Source: Herbihabitans rhizosphaerae
GTDB taxonomy: Bacteria; Actinomycetota; Actinomycetes; Mycobacteriales; Pseudonocardiaceae
Length of the DNA stretch: 37,027 nucleotides
Reading direction: 5' to 3'
Assembly (NCBI RefSeq): GCF_004216555.1
Contig: NZ_SGWQ01000020.1
Location: forward strand, 1-37,027
Shown here: positions 15,277 to 25,502 of the stretch, piece by piece
Position numbering within the stretch: the stretch's first letter is position 1
How the letters are laid out: the number at the start of each line of letters is the position of its first letter
Position numbers and translations under genes: made by a program
The notes under the pieces: model-generated
Databases searched by the model: none
The model's input: the letters and a program-made list of their open reading frames with translations, nothing else
What the model was told of the DNA's origin: nothing

Positions 15277-15588
15277 ATGGCAGACGGGTACGACGTCACC
15301 GCCGGCGAGCTGAACTCGCACGCCACGAAAGTCGACGGGCACGGCAAGACGATCGGGCAGGCCGTGGACGCGGCGAACCAGGCCATGCCGGACAACGCGT
15401 ACGGGATCATCTGCCAGTTCCTGCCGCCGGTGATCAACCCGATCGAGCAGGAGGCGCACAAGGCGCTGAAGGCCAGTGACGGCGGGCTGTCCGAGATCGC
15501 CAAGAACCTGCGCCTCACCGCCGAGGGCTACCAGCGAAACGACGAGGCGAAGAAGAACACCTTCGACCGGCTCTACGGGAACCGCTGA
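15277..15588 (+). CDS. EspC-like (DUF2580) type VII secretion substrate
   Basis: 103 residues from ATG 15277, after GGGGGAG. The pattern is a helical hairpin of WXG100 size: helix (TAGELNSHATKVDGHGKTIG), a turn carrying YGIICQFLPP, then a second helix ending LRLTAEGYQRND. The last element fits the YxxxD/E type VII export signal (Y85, D89). The central G-x-x-C-x-x-F matches EspC better than EsxA/B, and there is no WXG. Such proteins are usually exported as a pair with the neighbouring gene product, here the toxin-like protein whose start overlaps this stop as TGATG. Confidence 0.82.
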   Translation: MADGYDVTAGELNSHATKVDGHGKTIGQAVDAANQAMPDNAYGIICQFLPPVINPIEQEAHKALKASDGGLSEIAKNLRLTAEGYQRNDEAKKNTFDRLYGNR

Positions 15589-16859
15589 TGGACGGCGAGA
15601 ACCCGTTAGTCGCGAAGGAGAAGGACTCCACCACCTGGTACACCGGGATCGGCATCGCGGAATCGGTCGACGACCTGGTGCAGGGCATCAAGAGCGGCAA
15701 CTGGATCGACATCGGCCTCGGCGCGCTCACCACCGGCCTGGAGGCGCTGTCGATCTACATGGACCCGATCGGGTCGGTCGCCTCCAACCTGATCTCGTTC
15801 ATCATCGAGCACTTCGGCCCGCTGCAGGACGCGCTGGACAAGCTGGCCGGCAACGCGGACGCGGTCGCGGCACACGCGCAGACCTGGAAGAACATCTCCA
15901 AGGCGGTGGCACAGGCCAAGGCCGACTACGAGCGTGAGGCCAAGGCGGACACCGCCGGGTGGAAGGGTGCCGCGGCCGACGCGTACCGCAGGCGCGCCGC
16001 CGACACCGCCGCGCTGATGGACGCGGGCGCCAAGGCCGCCGACGGGCTGGGCAGTGCGGTGGAGATGGCCGGCATGGTGGTCGGCGTCGTCCGGGAGACC
16101 GTGCGCGACCTGATCGCCGACCTGGTCGGGCGCGGCATCGTGTGGGCGGCCGAGGCGCTGACGGTCGTCGGCGCGCCGCTCGCGGCGAAGCAGGCGGCGG
16201 TCGCCGCGGCCAAGTGGGCGGCCAGGATCGCGCAGATCATCAAGAAGCTGATCCGCACGTTGCAGAACCTGATTCCCTTGCTGCGCAAGCTGAAGAAGCT
16301 CTTCGAGGACATCCGCAAGAAGATGGACGAGCTGTTCGGCGGTGGCGGCGACAAGCCTCCGCCGAAGGACAGGGACGGCGACGGTATCCCGGACGAGGAT
16401 CCGTTCGACAACCTCCCACCGCACGAGCGGGATGCGTTGATCAACCAGCTCATCCGGGACAGCAACCCGGATTTCCCGCTGACCCGCGCGAACGCGGAGG
16501 CGATGCTCCGCGGCGGCCCGCCCGGCACGACGCCAACGGTGGCCGGACCCGGCGGTGAGGGCGGCGACATCCAGTTCAAGAACGAGCGGGGGGAAGTGGT
16601 CGAGCGCCGCGAGGCCAAGGCGACGGACGGCACCTTCAACACTTTCGACACGCACCTGAGGAAGGCGACCGGCCAGATCCAGAACAAGGGGGAGGTGTGG
16701 TTCCAGGTTCCGGACGGCGCCACACCCGATCAGTGGCTCGCGCGCTGGCAGGGCCGCCGCACGGATGAACAACTGGGCAAGTATGCCGATGTCGACGTGG
16801 TCTTCAGGGATGCCAGCGGCCGGGAGATCGGTCGATACAATCTTGGGCAGCGGCGCTGA
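15588..16859 (+). CDS. WXG-type polymorphic toxin with nuclease-like C-terminal domain
   Basis: 423 residues, translationally coupled to the EspC-like gene. Residues 85-180 look like a WXG100/PPE-like helical domain with WKG at 125-127 and a following AYRRRAADT helix. Residues 185-250 are strongly helical and basic. A linker carries a thrombospondin-3-like calcium motif, DRDGDGIPDEDP (261-272). After a Gly/Pro hinge (310-325) a compact C-terminal domain begins. It has D327 in GGDIQF, then E342-A-K344, then HLRKATGQIQNKGEVWFQVP: the D...ExK order of PD-(D/E)xK nucleases as in many contact-dependent toxins. Nuclease activity is my inference; I could not name the toxin family. The gene just downstream has the position and size of an immunity protein. 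Confidence 0.8.
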   Translation: MDGENPLVAKEKDSTTWYTGIGIAESVDDLVQGIKSGNWIDIGLGALTTGLEALSIYMDPIGSVASNLISFIIEHFGPLQDALDKLAGNADAVAAHAQTWKNISKAVAQAKADYEREAKADTAGWKGAAADAYRRRAADTAALMDAGAKAADGLGSAVEMAGMVVGVVRETVRDLIADLVGRGIVWAAEALTVVGAPLAAKQAAVAAAKWAARIAQIIKKLIRTLQNLIPLLRKLKKLFEDIRKKMDELFGGGGDKPPPKDRDGDGIPDEDPFDNLPPHERDALINQLIRDSNPDFPLTRANAEAMLRGGPPGTTPTVAGPGGEGGDIQFKNERGEVVERREAKATDGTFNTFDTHLRKATGQIQNKGEVWFQVPDGATPDQWLARWQGRRTDEQLGKYADVDVVFRDASGREIGRYNLGQRR

Positions 16860-16883
16860 CGACGTGAGCGAGGGGCAATTTCG

Positions 16884-17186
16884 ATGAGTGTGTACGCGTA
16901 CCTGGTGTGTGACAAGAACAAGCGGTTCATGTATCTCGGCAAGCCGGTGCGCGACGAGGACGACTCGATCAATCGGTTCAGTGCGGGCCCCGGGAGCAAC
17001 TCCGCGAACGTCGAGCTCACCAAGTCCCTGTGGAAGTTCCTGGCGGACAACGCCGATGGCACTTTCCGGGTCGTGTACGACCACGGGCGCGAATTCGACA
17101 TGATCACCGAGAACTACGTCGAAATCGGAAATGACGCCATCGGTGCCATCGATTTTCCGGACTATATCCGGGATTGGCACGGCTGA
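16884..17186 (+). CDS. putative immunity protein to the adjacent toxin
   Basis: 100 residues from ATG 16884, with GAGGGG upstream. It is a small acidic cytoplasmic protein (MSVYAYLVCDKNKRFMYLGK, then RVVYDHGREFDMITENYVEIG and IDFPDYIRDWHG) without signal peptide or membrane segment. It lies 24 bases downstream of the toxin gene and its base composition is visibly less GC-rich than its neighbours, as is usual for immunity genes. Acidic character would suit binding a basic nuclease domain. I do not recognise a named immunity family; the call rests on position, size and charge. Confidence 0.65.
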   Translation: MSVYAYLVCDKNKRFMYLGKPVRDEDDSINRFSAGPGSNSANVELTKSLWKFLADNADGTFRVVYDHGREFDMITENYVEIGNDAIGAIDFPDYIRDWHG

Positions 17187-17316
17187 CGGAATACGAATGG
17201 TCCAACCGCGGGGCCGACGCGCCGCGCTGGTGATCACTCCCTGACACCGGCCGGTTTCAGCAGGTCAGGTCGGCTCGCTTGGCGGCCTGTCGCGCGCCGG
17301 GCGGGGAGTCGGGTGT

Positions 17317-17330
17317 TACTGTGAAACCCC
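17317..17330 (+). promoter_or_regulatory. pyrG -10 element, likely leaderless
   Basis: TACTGT at 17317-17322 fits TANNNT and lies eight bases before the pyrG GTG. The bases between, GAAACCCC, offer no Shine-Dalgarno. The rest of the 144-base spacer upstream holds nothing else I can identify. Confidence 0.5.
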
Positions 17331-19027
<1,697 letters not shown>

Positions 19028-19031
<4 letters not shown>

Positions 19032-19651
19032 CCGATGAGCGGCACGAGTTCCGCGTTGTGTCCACAAAGGACGTCCACATTGGACGGGTGGTCGGGCTGC
19101 GGCTGGACCAGGTCGCCATGCCCGGCGGTGGCACCGCGGCGCGCGAGGTGGTTGAACACCTCGGCGCGGTCGCCGTGGTCGCGCTGGACGAGCAGGACAA
19201 CGTGACGCTGATCCACCAGTACCGCCACCCGATCGGCCACCGGCTGTGGGAGCTGCCGGCCGGGCTGATCGATCACGCGGGGGAGGACCCGGTCGCCACG
19301 GCGGCGCGCGAGCTGGTGGAGGAGGTCGGGCTGGAGGCTCGGGAGTTCCGGACCCTGGTCGACGTGGCCGCCTCACCCGGCTTCACCGACGAGGTGGTGC
19401 GGGTCTACCTGGGTACCGGACTGTCCACTGTGGACCGTGAGATGCTCGGCGACGAGGAGGCCGATCTGGTGATCCGGCGCTTCCCGCTGGACGAGGCGGT
19501 CGACATGGCGCTGCGCGGGGAGATCGTGAACGGCTCGACCGTCGCCGGACTGCTTGCCACACAAGCGATCCGGCGGGACGGGCGCACGCCACGGCCGGCC
19601 GACGCGCCGTGGCGGGACCGACCGACGAGGTTCGCCGCCCGCCGGTCCTGA
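19028..19651 (+). CDS. Nudix hydrolase, ADP-ribose pyrophosphatase type
   Basis: 207 residues; the ATG at 19028 overlaps the pyrG stop. The Nudix box is in [20 protein letters not shown], preceded by [18 protein letters not shown], which is characteristic of ADP-ribose pyrophosphatases, and followed by ASPGFTDE. It matches the position and character of Rv1700, an ADP-ribose/NAD-metabolite hydrolase. The extreme C-terminus is Arg/Pro-rich. A GTCCACTGTGGAC palindrome lies in the second half, and a one-mismatch copy near the start. Confidence 0.92.
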
Positions 19652-19685
19652 CGGCTGGATGCAACAAATTCCCCGATTCCGGCAA

Positions 19686-19740
19686 CTAGTGGTGTGAAAG
19701 CCCCTAACGTTGATGACGTGGGGTACGGGGCCACCACTAG
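19686..19740 (+). promoter_or_regulatory. nested inverted repeat in the subtilase 5' leader
   Basis: CTAGTGGTG (19686-19694) and CACCACTAG (19732-19740) are perfect 9-bp arms. Directly inside the 3' arm, GGGGC (19727-19731) can pair with GCCCC (19700-19704). The 3' arm ends on the first bases of the AGGAGAGGGG ribosome binding site. It could be an RNA element that limits ribosome access or a DNA operator for the secreted protease gene. Confidence 0.5.
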
Positions 19741-19752
19741 GAGAGGGGATCG

Positions 19753-22700
19753 ATGCATCATCGCAACAGGGGTCGATCGCGCGCGGCCAGGTTCGGCCTG
19801 GCCGGGCTCGCGGTCGCGGCGGTGACTACCGCGGTCGTCATACCCGTCGTGTCGGACGGGACCGCCGAGGCGGCGCCCGCGCCGGCCGTCGGCCAGATGT
19901 CGGCGCCGGCGCGTTCGGTCACGTTGATCACGGGTGATCGGGTGCTGGTCGCCGGGCGTGATCAGGTCCGGGTGCACGCCGCGCCGGGCCGGGAGGCGGT
20001 CGGATTCCACCAGCAGGTCGAACCGGACGGCGACGTCCACGTGATCCCGTTGGACGCCATGCCGCTGGTGTCGGCCGGCCGGCTGGATCGCAGGTTGTTC
20101 GACGTGACTGGGTTGATCGAGGCCGGCTATGACGACTCGGCGCGTCAGGACATCCCGGTGATCGTGAGCTATCCGGCGGGTGCGCCGAGGGCTGTGCGCG
20201 CGGAGGGCGCACGGACCGAGCGCGAGCTGCCGAGCATCAACGCCACCGCGCTGCGTGTGGGGAAGACGGGTACGGCCTTCTGGAACGCGAGCACGCGCGG
20301 CGCGGCGCAGCGGATCTCGCTGGACGGCCGCGTGCGCGCGACTCTGGACCACAGTGTCCCGCAGATCGGTGCGCCGGAGGCGTGGAATGCCGGTCATACC
20401 GGCAAGGGCGCCACGGTCGCGGTGCTGGACACGGGAATCGACGCGACGCACCCGGATCTCGCGGACGCCGTGGTGGAGGCGAAGGACTTTTCCGGGTCGC
20501 CGTCTGGTGCCGACGACAAGCAGGGCCACGGCACGCACGTGGCGTCCACGGTCACCGGTAGCGGTGTGGCCGAGGGCGGTAAGCGGGTCGGGGTGGCGCC
20601 GGACGCTCGGCTGCTGGTGGGCAAGGTGCTTGATGATCGCGGTAGCGGCTCCGAGTCGGGGATCATCGCGGGGATGGAGTGGGCGGCGGGCAAGGGCGCT
20701 CGTGTGATCAACATGAGCCTGGGCAGCTCGCAGGCGTCTGACGGCACCGACTCGATGTCGCAGGCCGTGAACCGGCTGACCGAGCAGACCGGTGCGCTCT
20801 TCGTCGTGGCGGCGGGGAACTCCGGCTCCGCTCGGCCGATGGGCAGTCCGGCCGCCGCGGACGCGGCGCTCACCGTCGGTGCGGTCGATGGGCAGGACAA
20901 ACTGGCGCGGTTCTCCAGTCAGGGGCCACGCCACGGTGACGCGGCGATCAAGCCGGACATCACCGCACCGGGTGTGGACATCGTCGCGGCGAGGGCGAAG
21001 GACGCACAGATCGGCGAGCCGGTCGGCGACAAGTACGTGAAGTTGTCCGGCACCTCGATGGCAACCCCGCACATCGCCGGCGCGGCGGCCATTCTCGCCG
21101 CGCAGCACCCGGACTGGAAGCCGGACCGGATCAAGGCCGCGCTGATGGCGAGCGCCAAGCCGAACGCGGAGGCGACGGTGTTCCAGCAGGGCGCCGGCCG
21201 GGTGGACGTCGCGCGGGCGCACACGCAGACCGTCGCGGCGAGTCCGGGCAGCGTGTCACTCGGCCGGGCGCGGTGGCCGCACGATGACGACAAGCCGGTC
21301 GCGAAACCGTTGACGTACAACAATTTCGGGCCGCAGCCGATTACCGTGACGCTCACCGCCGAGGTCCGCGACCCGGCCGGCAACCCCGCGCCGGAAAGCA
21401 TGTTCACCGTCGAGCCGCGCACGCTCACGATCCCGGCCGGAGGGCAGGCCGGCGCGACGGTCACGGCGAACACCGCGGTGGCCGGACCGGACGGCGTGTA
21501 CTCCGGGCAGGTCGTGGCCACCGGAGGGCCGGCCGAGTTGCGCACGCCGGTAGCGGTGGACCGCGAGGTGGAGAGCTACGACGTCAAGATCAGCGTGATC
21601 GGATCCGACGGCACACCACGGCCCGGATACTCGATGTGGCTGTTCGACGTGGACCGGATGTCCAGCGTCCGGCCGCACGACCCGTCCGGCACGGTGACCG
21701 CTCGGGTGCCCAAGGGCAGGTACTTCGCCCATCTGATCTTCGTTGCCGGGAACGGTCCCGACGCCAAGCTGATCCAAGCGGCGGAGCCGGAGATCGTGGT
21801 CGACCGGAACCTGGAGCTGACTTTCGACGCGCGGCAGGGCAAGCCCGTCGGGTTCCAGGTGGACAAGCCCGAGGCGAAGGCCGGAATGGCTGTGCTCACC
21901 AGCCGGCGGCAGGCCGCGAAGGGTTCCGCCAACGCGATCCTGACCAGCCGGCAGCTCGACGGTGTGGCCATTCTGCCGTCGAAAACCGTTGTGCCGCAGG
22001 ACAAGTTCGAGTTCAGCGCGGAGGGTCGGCTGGCCCAGCCGGCCGCCGACGGGACGTTCACCGGCAGCCCCTACCTGTACAACCTCCGGTGGTCGCACGG
22101 CGGGCAGGTGCCGCAGGATCTCGTGCGGCGGTTCCGGGACGCCGACCTGGCGCGGGTTCGCTCGGAGTACGCCGCGCAGGCGCCGGGCAGGGTTGGTGTC
22201 CGGGAAGCCGTGATCGCCACGCCGCTGCCGTTCGGGCTGGACGAGTTCTACGCGACCGATCAGCCGATCTACGACCAGTTCTACGAGGAGGCGGCGCCGG
22301 GGCAGCGGTCGGCCACCGTGCTGCTGACCCCGCCGAGGACGTACCGCAAGGGTGAGACGCGCACCGAGCGGTGGAACGCGGCGGTGTTCGGCCCCGCGTT
22401 CGCGAGCACCGCCGGGTCGAGGCTCCGTGACCGGATCGGAGTGTCGGTTCCGCTCTACTCGGACCAGGCGCCGGACCACGAGTCGATCGTGTTCTCGGGG
22501 GCGGACGGGATCACCGGCCGCACCACGTTGTTGCGGGACGGCACGCCGATCGGCGAGGTGGCGGAACCGGGTGGCGGCCAGTTCACCCTGCCGCCGGACG
22601 ACGGGCGGTACCTGCTGCGCACCGAGGCGGTGCGCAAGGACGGCTCGCCGCTGTCCACGAAGATCACCGCCGAGTGGGGTTTCCAGTCGTCTCATGTGGA

Positions 22701-23037
22701 CGGTGAGCAGCCGAAACCGTTGCCACTGCTGGCGGTTCGCCTCGCACCGCCGGTGGACGCCACCAACACCGCACCGGCCGGACAACGGTTCACCATCCCG
22801 GTGTACGTGCAGCGCAACGGCTCGCCGCCGGGCCGTGTGGAGCCGCCGAACGTGCGGGTGTCCTATGACGGCGGGGCGACTTGGCGGCCGGTGCCGATCA
22901 GCCCTGACGGTGATCGCTGGACCATCGCGCTGGACCACCCGGCGGACGCCAAATCGGTGTCGATCGCGGCCGGCACGAGGGATTCGGACGGCAACACGGT
23001 CGACCACACGATCATGGACGCCTACCGGTTGAAGTGA
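19753..23037 (+). CDS. secreted S8 family serine peptidase (subtilase)
   Basis: 1094 residues from ATG 19753, behind AGGAGAGGGG. An N-terminal Sec or Tat-like signal (three early Arg-rich turns, then GLAGLAVAAVTTAVVIPVV) probably ends near residue 40 at an Ala-rich site. A propeptide-like region follows. The catalytic triad is D226 in AVLDTGIDATHPD, H259 in GHGTHVAS and S435 in GTSMATPH, with the oxyanion Asn N356 in VAAGNSGS. The remaining 600 residues are beta-rich domains of unknown role. This large type is common in actinomycetes as an extracellular protease. It lies between two genes that are adjacent in mycobacteria (Nudix and xerD). Confidence 0.95.
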   Translation: MHHRNRGRSRAARFGLAGLAVAAVTTAVVIPVVSDGTAEAAPAPAVGQMSAPARSVTLITGDRVLVAGRDQVRVHAAPGREAVGFHQQVEPDGDVHVIPLDAMPLVSAGRLDRRLFDVTGLIEAGYDDSARQDIPVIVSYPAGAPRAVRAEGARTERELPSINATALRVGKTGTAFWNASTRGAAQRISLDGRVRATLDHSVPQIGAPEAWNAGHTGKGATVAVLDTGIDATHPDLADAVVEAKDFSGSPSGADDKQGHGTHVASTVTGSGVAEGGKRVGVAPDARLLVGKVLDDRGSGSESGIIAGMEWAAGKGARVINMSLGSSQASDGTDSMSQAVNRLTEQTGALFVVAAGNSGSARPMGSPAAADAALTVGAVDGQDKLARFSSQGPRHGDAAIKPDITAPGVDIVAARAKDAQIGEPVGDKYVKLSGTSMATPHIAGAAAILAAQHPDWKPDRIKAALMASAKPNAEATVFQQGAGRVDVARAHTQTVAASPGSVSLGRARWPHDDDKPVAKPLTYNNFGPQPITVTLTAEVRDPAGNPAPESMFTVEPRTLTIPAGGQAGATVTANTAVAGPDGVYSGQVVATGGPAELRTPVAVDREVESYDVKISVIGSDGTPRPGYSMWLFDVDRMSSVRPHDPSGTVTARVPKGRYFAHLIFVAGNGPDAKLIQAAEPEIVVDRNLELTFDARQGKPVGFQVDKPEAKAGMAVLTSRRQAAKGSANAILTSRQLDGVAILPSKTVVPQDKFEFSAEGRLAQPAADGTFTGSPYLYNLRWSHGGQVPQDLVRRFRDADLARVRSEYAAQAPGRVGVREAVIATPLPFGLDEFYATDQPIYDQFYEEAAPGQRSATVLLTPPRTYRKGETRTERWNAAVFGPAFASTAGSRLRDRIGVSVPLYSDQAPDHESIVFSGADGITGRTTLLRDGTPIGEVAEPGGGQFTLPPDDGRYLLRTEAVRKDGSPLSTKITAEWGFQSSHVDGEQPKPLPLLAVRLAPPVDATNTAPAGQRFTIPVYVQRNGSPPGRVEPPNVRVSYDGGATWRPVPISPDGDRWTIALDHPADAKSVSIAAGTRDSDGNTVDHTIMDAYRLK

Positions 23038-23260
23038 TCAACCGCGGGCGTCTGCTCGGCGGCCGAGCAGACGCCCGCGGTCCCGTGTCGAAGTCGAGCG
23101 GTGCACCGATGCCGATCTCCACGGCGACGAGGGCGATCAACGCCACGATCACGAGCGTCCGCGGCGGGTTGCGTGCGCTCAGCGGCGGGACCTGGATCTC
23201 CTTCCTGCTCAACAGGTTCTCGCGGCGAGCGGCGACCAGGTGGCGCGGCGGTCCAGCCAC
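23012..23260 (-). CDS. possible small single-pass membrane protein
   Basis: An open frame of 82 codons from GTG 23260, downstream of the DUF1707 gene on the same strand. It contains ARENLLSRKEIQVPPLSA-like basic sequence and one convincing hydrophobic segment, TLVIVALIALVAVEIGIGAPL. Its 3' end runs through the terminator hairpin and 26 bases into the subtilase gene, and there is no ribosome binding site. In another frame just after the DUF1707 stop, the stretch LGALAILWLDRRATWSPLAA also looks protein-like, so this may be a frameshifted remnant instead of a gene. Confidence 0.3.
   Translation of the reverse strand: MAGPPRHLVAARRENLLSRKEIQVPPLSARNPPRTLVIVALIALVAVEIGIGAPLDFDTGPRASARPPSRRPRLITSTGRRP
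23042..23080. terminator. bidirectional terminator hairpin after the subtilase
   Basis: Two perfect 18-bp arms (23042-23059 and 23063-23080) are separated by three bases. It begins five bases after the subtilase stop and faces the minus-strand DUF1707 transcript from the other side. There is no T-tract. Confidence 0.85.
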
Positions 23261-23283
23261 AGGATCGCGAGCGCGCCGAGGCG

Positions 23284-23850
23284 CTAGTCCCGGAGGCGGC
23301 GTCCGTGGCCGTCGGTGACGTCCTGACGGAATATCAGGGTGAACCCGTCGATGAAGGACCACGTGCAGCCGAACAGGATCGGCACGAAGCCGAGCAACGT
23401 GCCGCCCAGCAACGCGGCGAGACCCAGCAACCCGAACAGGCCGGCGACCACGAGCTGACCCGTGGCCACGCCGTAGTGCCCGGTGTAGAACCGTCCGGTC
23501 CCGAACGGCACCACCATGTTCAACACGCCACCGACGACCCGCGACCGGTCTGACACGGGGATCTCCATCGCCAGCGACCGGGGGTGGAACGCGGGCAGCG
23601 GCTGGACGGTGGCGACTCGCAGCGTCGGCGGCACCATGAACGCCGGGTACGGCGCGGGCAGATCGGAGAACAGCGGCCGCAACTCGCCGCGAGTCGTCGC
23701 GGTGTGCACGCCGTCGACCCGCTGCTCGTACTCGTCGCTGGCCAGCCGCCCTTCGGCGAAGTGCTCGCCGAGCACCCGCACGGCGTCCTCGCGTTCGGCG
23801 TTTCCGATGCGCAGGCCGTCGGTGCTGGCCGGCTCCTGCACGCTGCTCAT
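23284..23850 (-). CDS. DUF1707 and TM2-domain membrane protein
   Basis: 188 residues from ATG 23850. Residues 10-60 are a DUF1707 domain ([20 protein letters not shown], then [13 protein letters not shown]), a short N-terminal module typical of actinobacterial membrane proteins. The C-terminal part is a TM2-like pair of helices: [20 protein letters not shown] leads into [21 protein letters not shown] and [16 protein letters not shown]. The function of either domain is not settled. It is divergent from xerD and convergent with the subtilase. Confidence 0.88.
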   Translation of the reverse strand: MSSVQEPASTDGLRIGNAEREDAVRVLGEHFAEGRLASDEYEQRVDGVHTATTRGELRPLFSDLPAPYPAFMVPPTLRVATVQPLPAFHPRSLAMEIPVSDRSRVVGGVLNMVVPFGTGRFYTGHYGVATGQLVVAGLFGLLGLAALLGGTLLGFVPILFGCTWSFIDGFTLIFRQDVTDGHGRRLRD

Positions 23851-23894
23851 ACGACATACGATGCCGTCACCCGTCGAAACGTTCCCGATCGGGC

Positions 23895-23907
23895 TACGCT
23901 CACCGCC
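23895..23907 (+). promoter_or_regulatory. xerD -10 element, likely leaderless
   Basis: TACGCT at 23895-23900 fits TANNNT, seven bases before the GTG start of xerD. No Shine-Dalgarno is visible. The divergent DUF1707 promoter must share this 57-base spacer. Confidence 0.5.
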
Positions 23908-24864
23908 GTGCCGCCCCCGCTCGACGCGGAAGACGTACCCATTCCGCCGGCCGTCGCCGGTGTGGTCGGCGCGTACCTGGACCATCTCGCGGTGGAGCGC
24001 GGCACCTCCCGGAACACCGTCGACGGGTACACCCGCGACCTGCGCCGGTACGCCGAGCACCTGGCGGTCAACGGTGTCGCCGATCTCGCGGACGTGTCCG
24101 AGGCTCACGTGTCCGCGTTCCTCGCCGTGCTGCGTGAGGGCGCGCCGGGCCGGCCGCCGCTGGCGCCGTCCTCGGCCGCCCGTGCGCTGGTCGCGGTGCG
24201 CGGGCTGCACCGGTTCGCGGTCCGCGAGGGTTTGACCGACGCCGACCCGGCGCGCGGGGTGCGCCCGCCGGCCGCGCCCCGCCGCCTGCCGAAGGCGCTC
24301 GGGGTCACCGACGTGTTGAAGCTGCTGGACGCGCACCCGTCGGAAGGCATTGGGGCACAACGAGATCGGGCGCTGCTGGAGGTGCTGTACTCGACCGGCG
24401 CGCGGATCTCCGAGGCGGTCGGGCTGGACCTGGACGACATCGACTCCGAGGAGCGCACGGTTAGGCTGGACGGCAAGGGCGGCAAGCAGCGGCTGGTGCC
24501 GATCGGCCGTCCGGCGCTGGAGGCGCTGGACGCCTATCTGGTGCGCGCCCGGCCGACGCTGGTGGCGCGCGGGCGCGGGGCGCACGCGGTGTTCCTGAAC
24601 GCGCGCGGCGGGCGGCTGTCCCGGCAGAGCGCGTGGCAGGCGTTGAAGACCGCGGCCGAGCGTGCCGGGATCACCTCCGACGTCTCGCCGCACACGCTGC
24701 GGCACTCGTTCGCCACCCACCTGCTCGAAGGTGGCGCCGACGTGCGTGTGGTGCAGGAGCTGCTCGGTCACGCGTCGGTCACCACGACCCAGATCTACAC
24801 CCTGGTCACGGTCAACACGCTGCGCGAGGTGTACGCCACCGCGCATCCGCGCGCACGCGGCTGA
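23908..24864 (+). CDS. xerD: tyrosine recombinase XerD
   Basis: 318 residues from GTG 23908; the frame is open upstream, but this start gives the family length (Rv1701 is 311) and sits on a promoter. With XerC it resolves chromosome dimers at dif. The N-terminal SAM-like core-binding domain covers residues 15-115 ([21 protein letters not shown]). The catalytic domain carries R166 in [14 protein letters not shown], a Lys in the [11 protein letters not shown] turn, H262 and R265 in [16 protein letters not shown]288 in [11 protein letters not shown] and the nucleophile Y297. All active-site residues are present. Confidence 0.96.
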   Translation: MPPPLDAEDVPIPPAVAGVVGAYLDHLAVERGTSRNTVDGYTRDLRRYAEHLAVNGVADLADVSEAHVSAFLAVLREGAPGRPPLAPSSAARALVAVRGLHRFAVREGLTDADPARGVRPPAAPRRLPKALGVTDVLKLLDAHPSEGIGAQRDRALLEVLYSTGARISEAVGLDLDDIDSEERTVRLDGKGGKQRLVPIGRPALEALDAYLVRARPTLVARGRGAHAVFLNARGGRLSRQSAWQALKTAAERAGITSDVSPHTLRHSFATHLLEGGADVRVVQELLGHASVTTTQIYTLVTVNTLREVYATAHPRARG

Positions 24865-24883
24865 AGTCGACCGCGGCGCGCGC

Positions 24884-24905
24884 CCGACGCATAGCCGACG
24901 CATAG
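24884..24905. repeat. tandem 11-bp direct repeat
   Basis: CCGACGCATAG occurs twice back to back (24884-24894, 24895-24905) in the 116-base spacer between xerD and the sigma factor gene, about 75 bases before the sigma start. It may be a regulator binding site. Nothing else is identifiable in the spacer. Confidence 0.5.
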
Positions 24906-24980
24906 TGCGGGTGCTGGACAGTCGTATGGCAACCAGTCTGTCGATCGTGGGGTAGCACGGCTGAACCAGGTGGGGGAGCC

Positions 24981-25502
24981 ATGGGTGGAAGGGCGAAGGA
25001 GGAGGTGGAGTTCGCCGAGTACTTCGCCACGCATGTGGCGCGGTGGCGGCGGACGGCGCGTTTTCTGTCGGGGAGCTGGCACGACGCGGACGACCTCGTG
25101 CAGGTCGCGTTCGTGCGGTTGTTCTCCGTATGGCGGCGGGTCAAGGCCGATTCGGTCGACGCGTACCTGAGACGGATCCTGATCAACGTGTACCTGTCCA
25201 GCAAGCGCGGGCAACGCGGGCGGGAGGTCCCGGTGGCCGTGCTGCCGGAGGTGCCCGCCCCGGATGGCGTTGACGGAGCGGATCGGGTGGCGCTGAGGGA
25301 GGCGCTCAAGGCACTCACTCCCGGTCAGCGCCGCGCCGTGGTGCTGCGGTACTGGGAGGGGCTCACGGTCGCCGAGACGGCGACCGTGATGGGCATCTCG
25401 GAGGGGACGGTCAAGAGCCAGACCGCGCGGGCCGTGTCGGCGCTGCGGCCGCTCGTGGCCGACGGGCCAGCCTTCACGAAGGTCGCTCACACCAGTCGGT
25501 GA
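24981..25502 (+). CDS. SigE-family (ECF-like) RNA polymerase sigma factor
   Basis: 173 residues from ATG 24981, behind GGGGGAG. Region 2 is FAEYFATHVARWRRTARFLS with the DADDLVQVAFVRLF core, followed by AYLRRILINVYL. Region 4 is LTPGQRRAVVLRYWEGLTVA with the helix-turn-helix ETATVMGISEGTVKSQTARA. The short spacer and this sequence style match the actinobacterial SigE family (TIGR02983 type). No anti-sigma gene follows; the next gene encodes a secreted protein that might belong to its regulon, which is speculation. Confidence 0.92.
   Translation: MGGRAKEEVEFAEYFATHVARWRRTARFLSGSWHDADDLVQVAFVRLFSVWRRVKADSVDAYLRRILINVYLSSKRGQRGREVPVAVLPEVPAPDGVDGADRVALREALKALTPGQRRAVVLRYWEGLTVAETATVMGISEGTVKSQTARAVSALRPLVADGPAFTKVAHTSR

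Noticed and set aside
23908-24864. XerD-like gene as a phage or island integrase
   Set aside because: Its position next to the conserved block, its length and XerD motifs fit the housekeeping recombinase, and no attachment repeats are seen.
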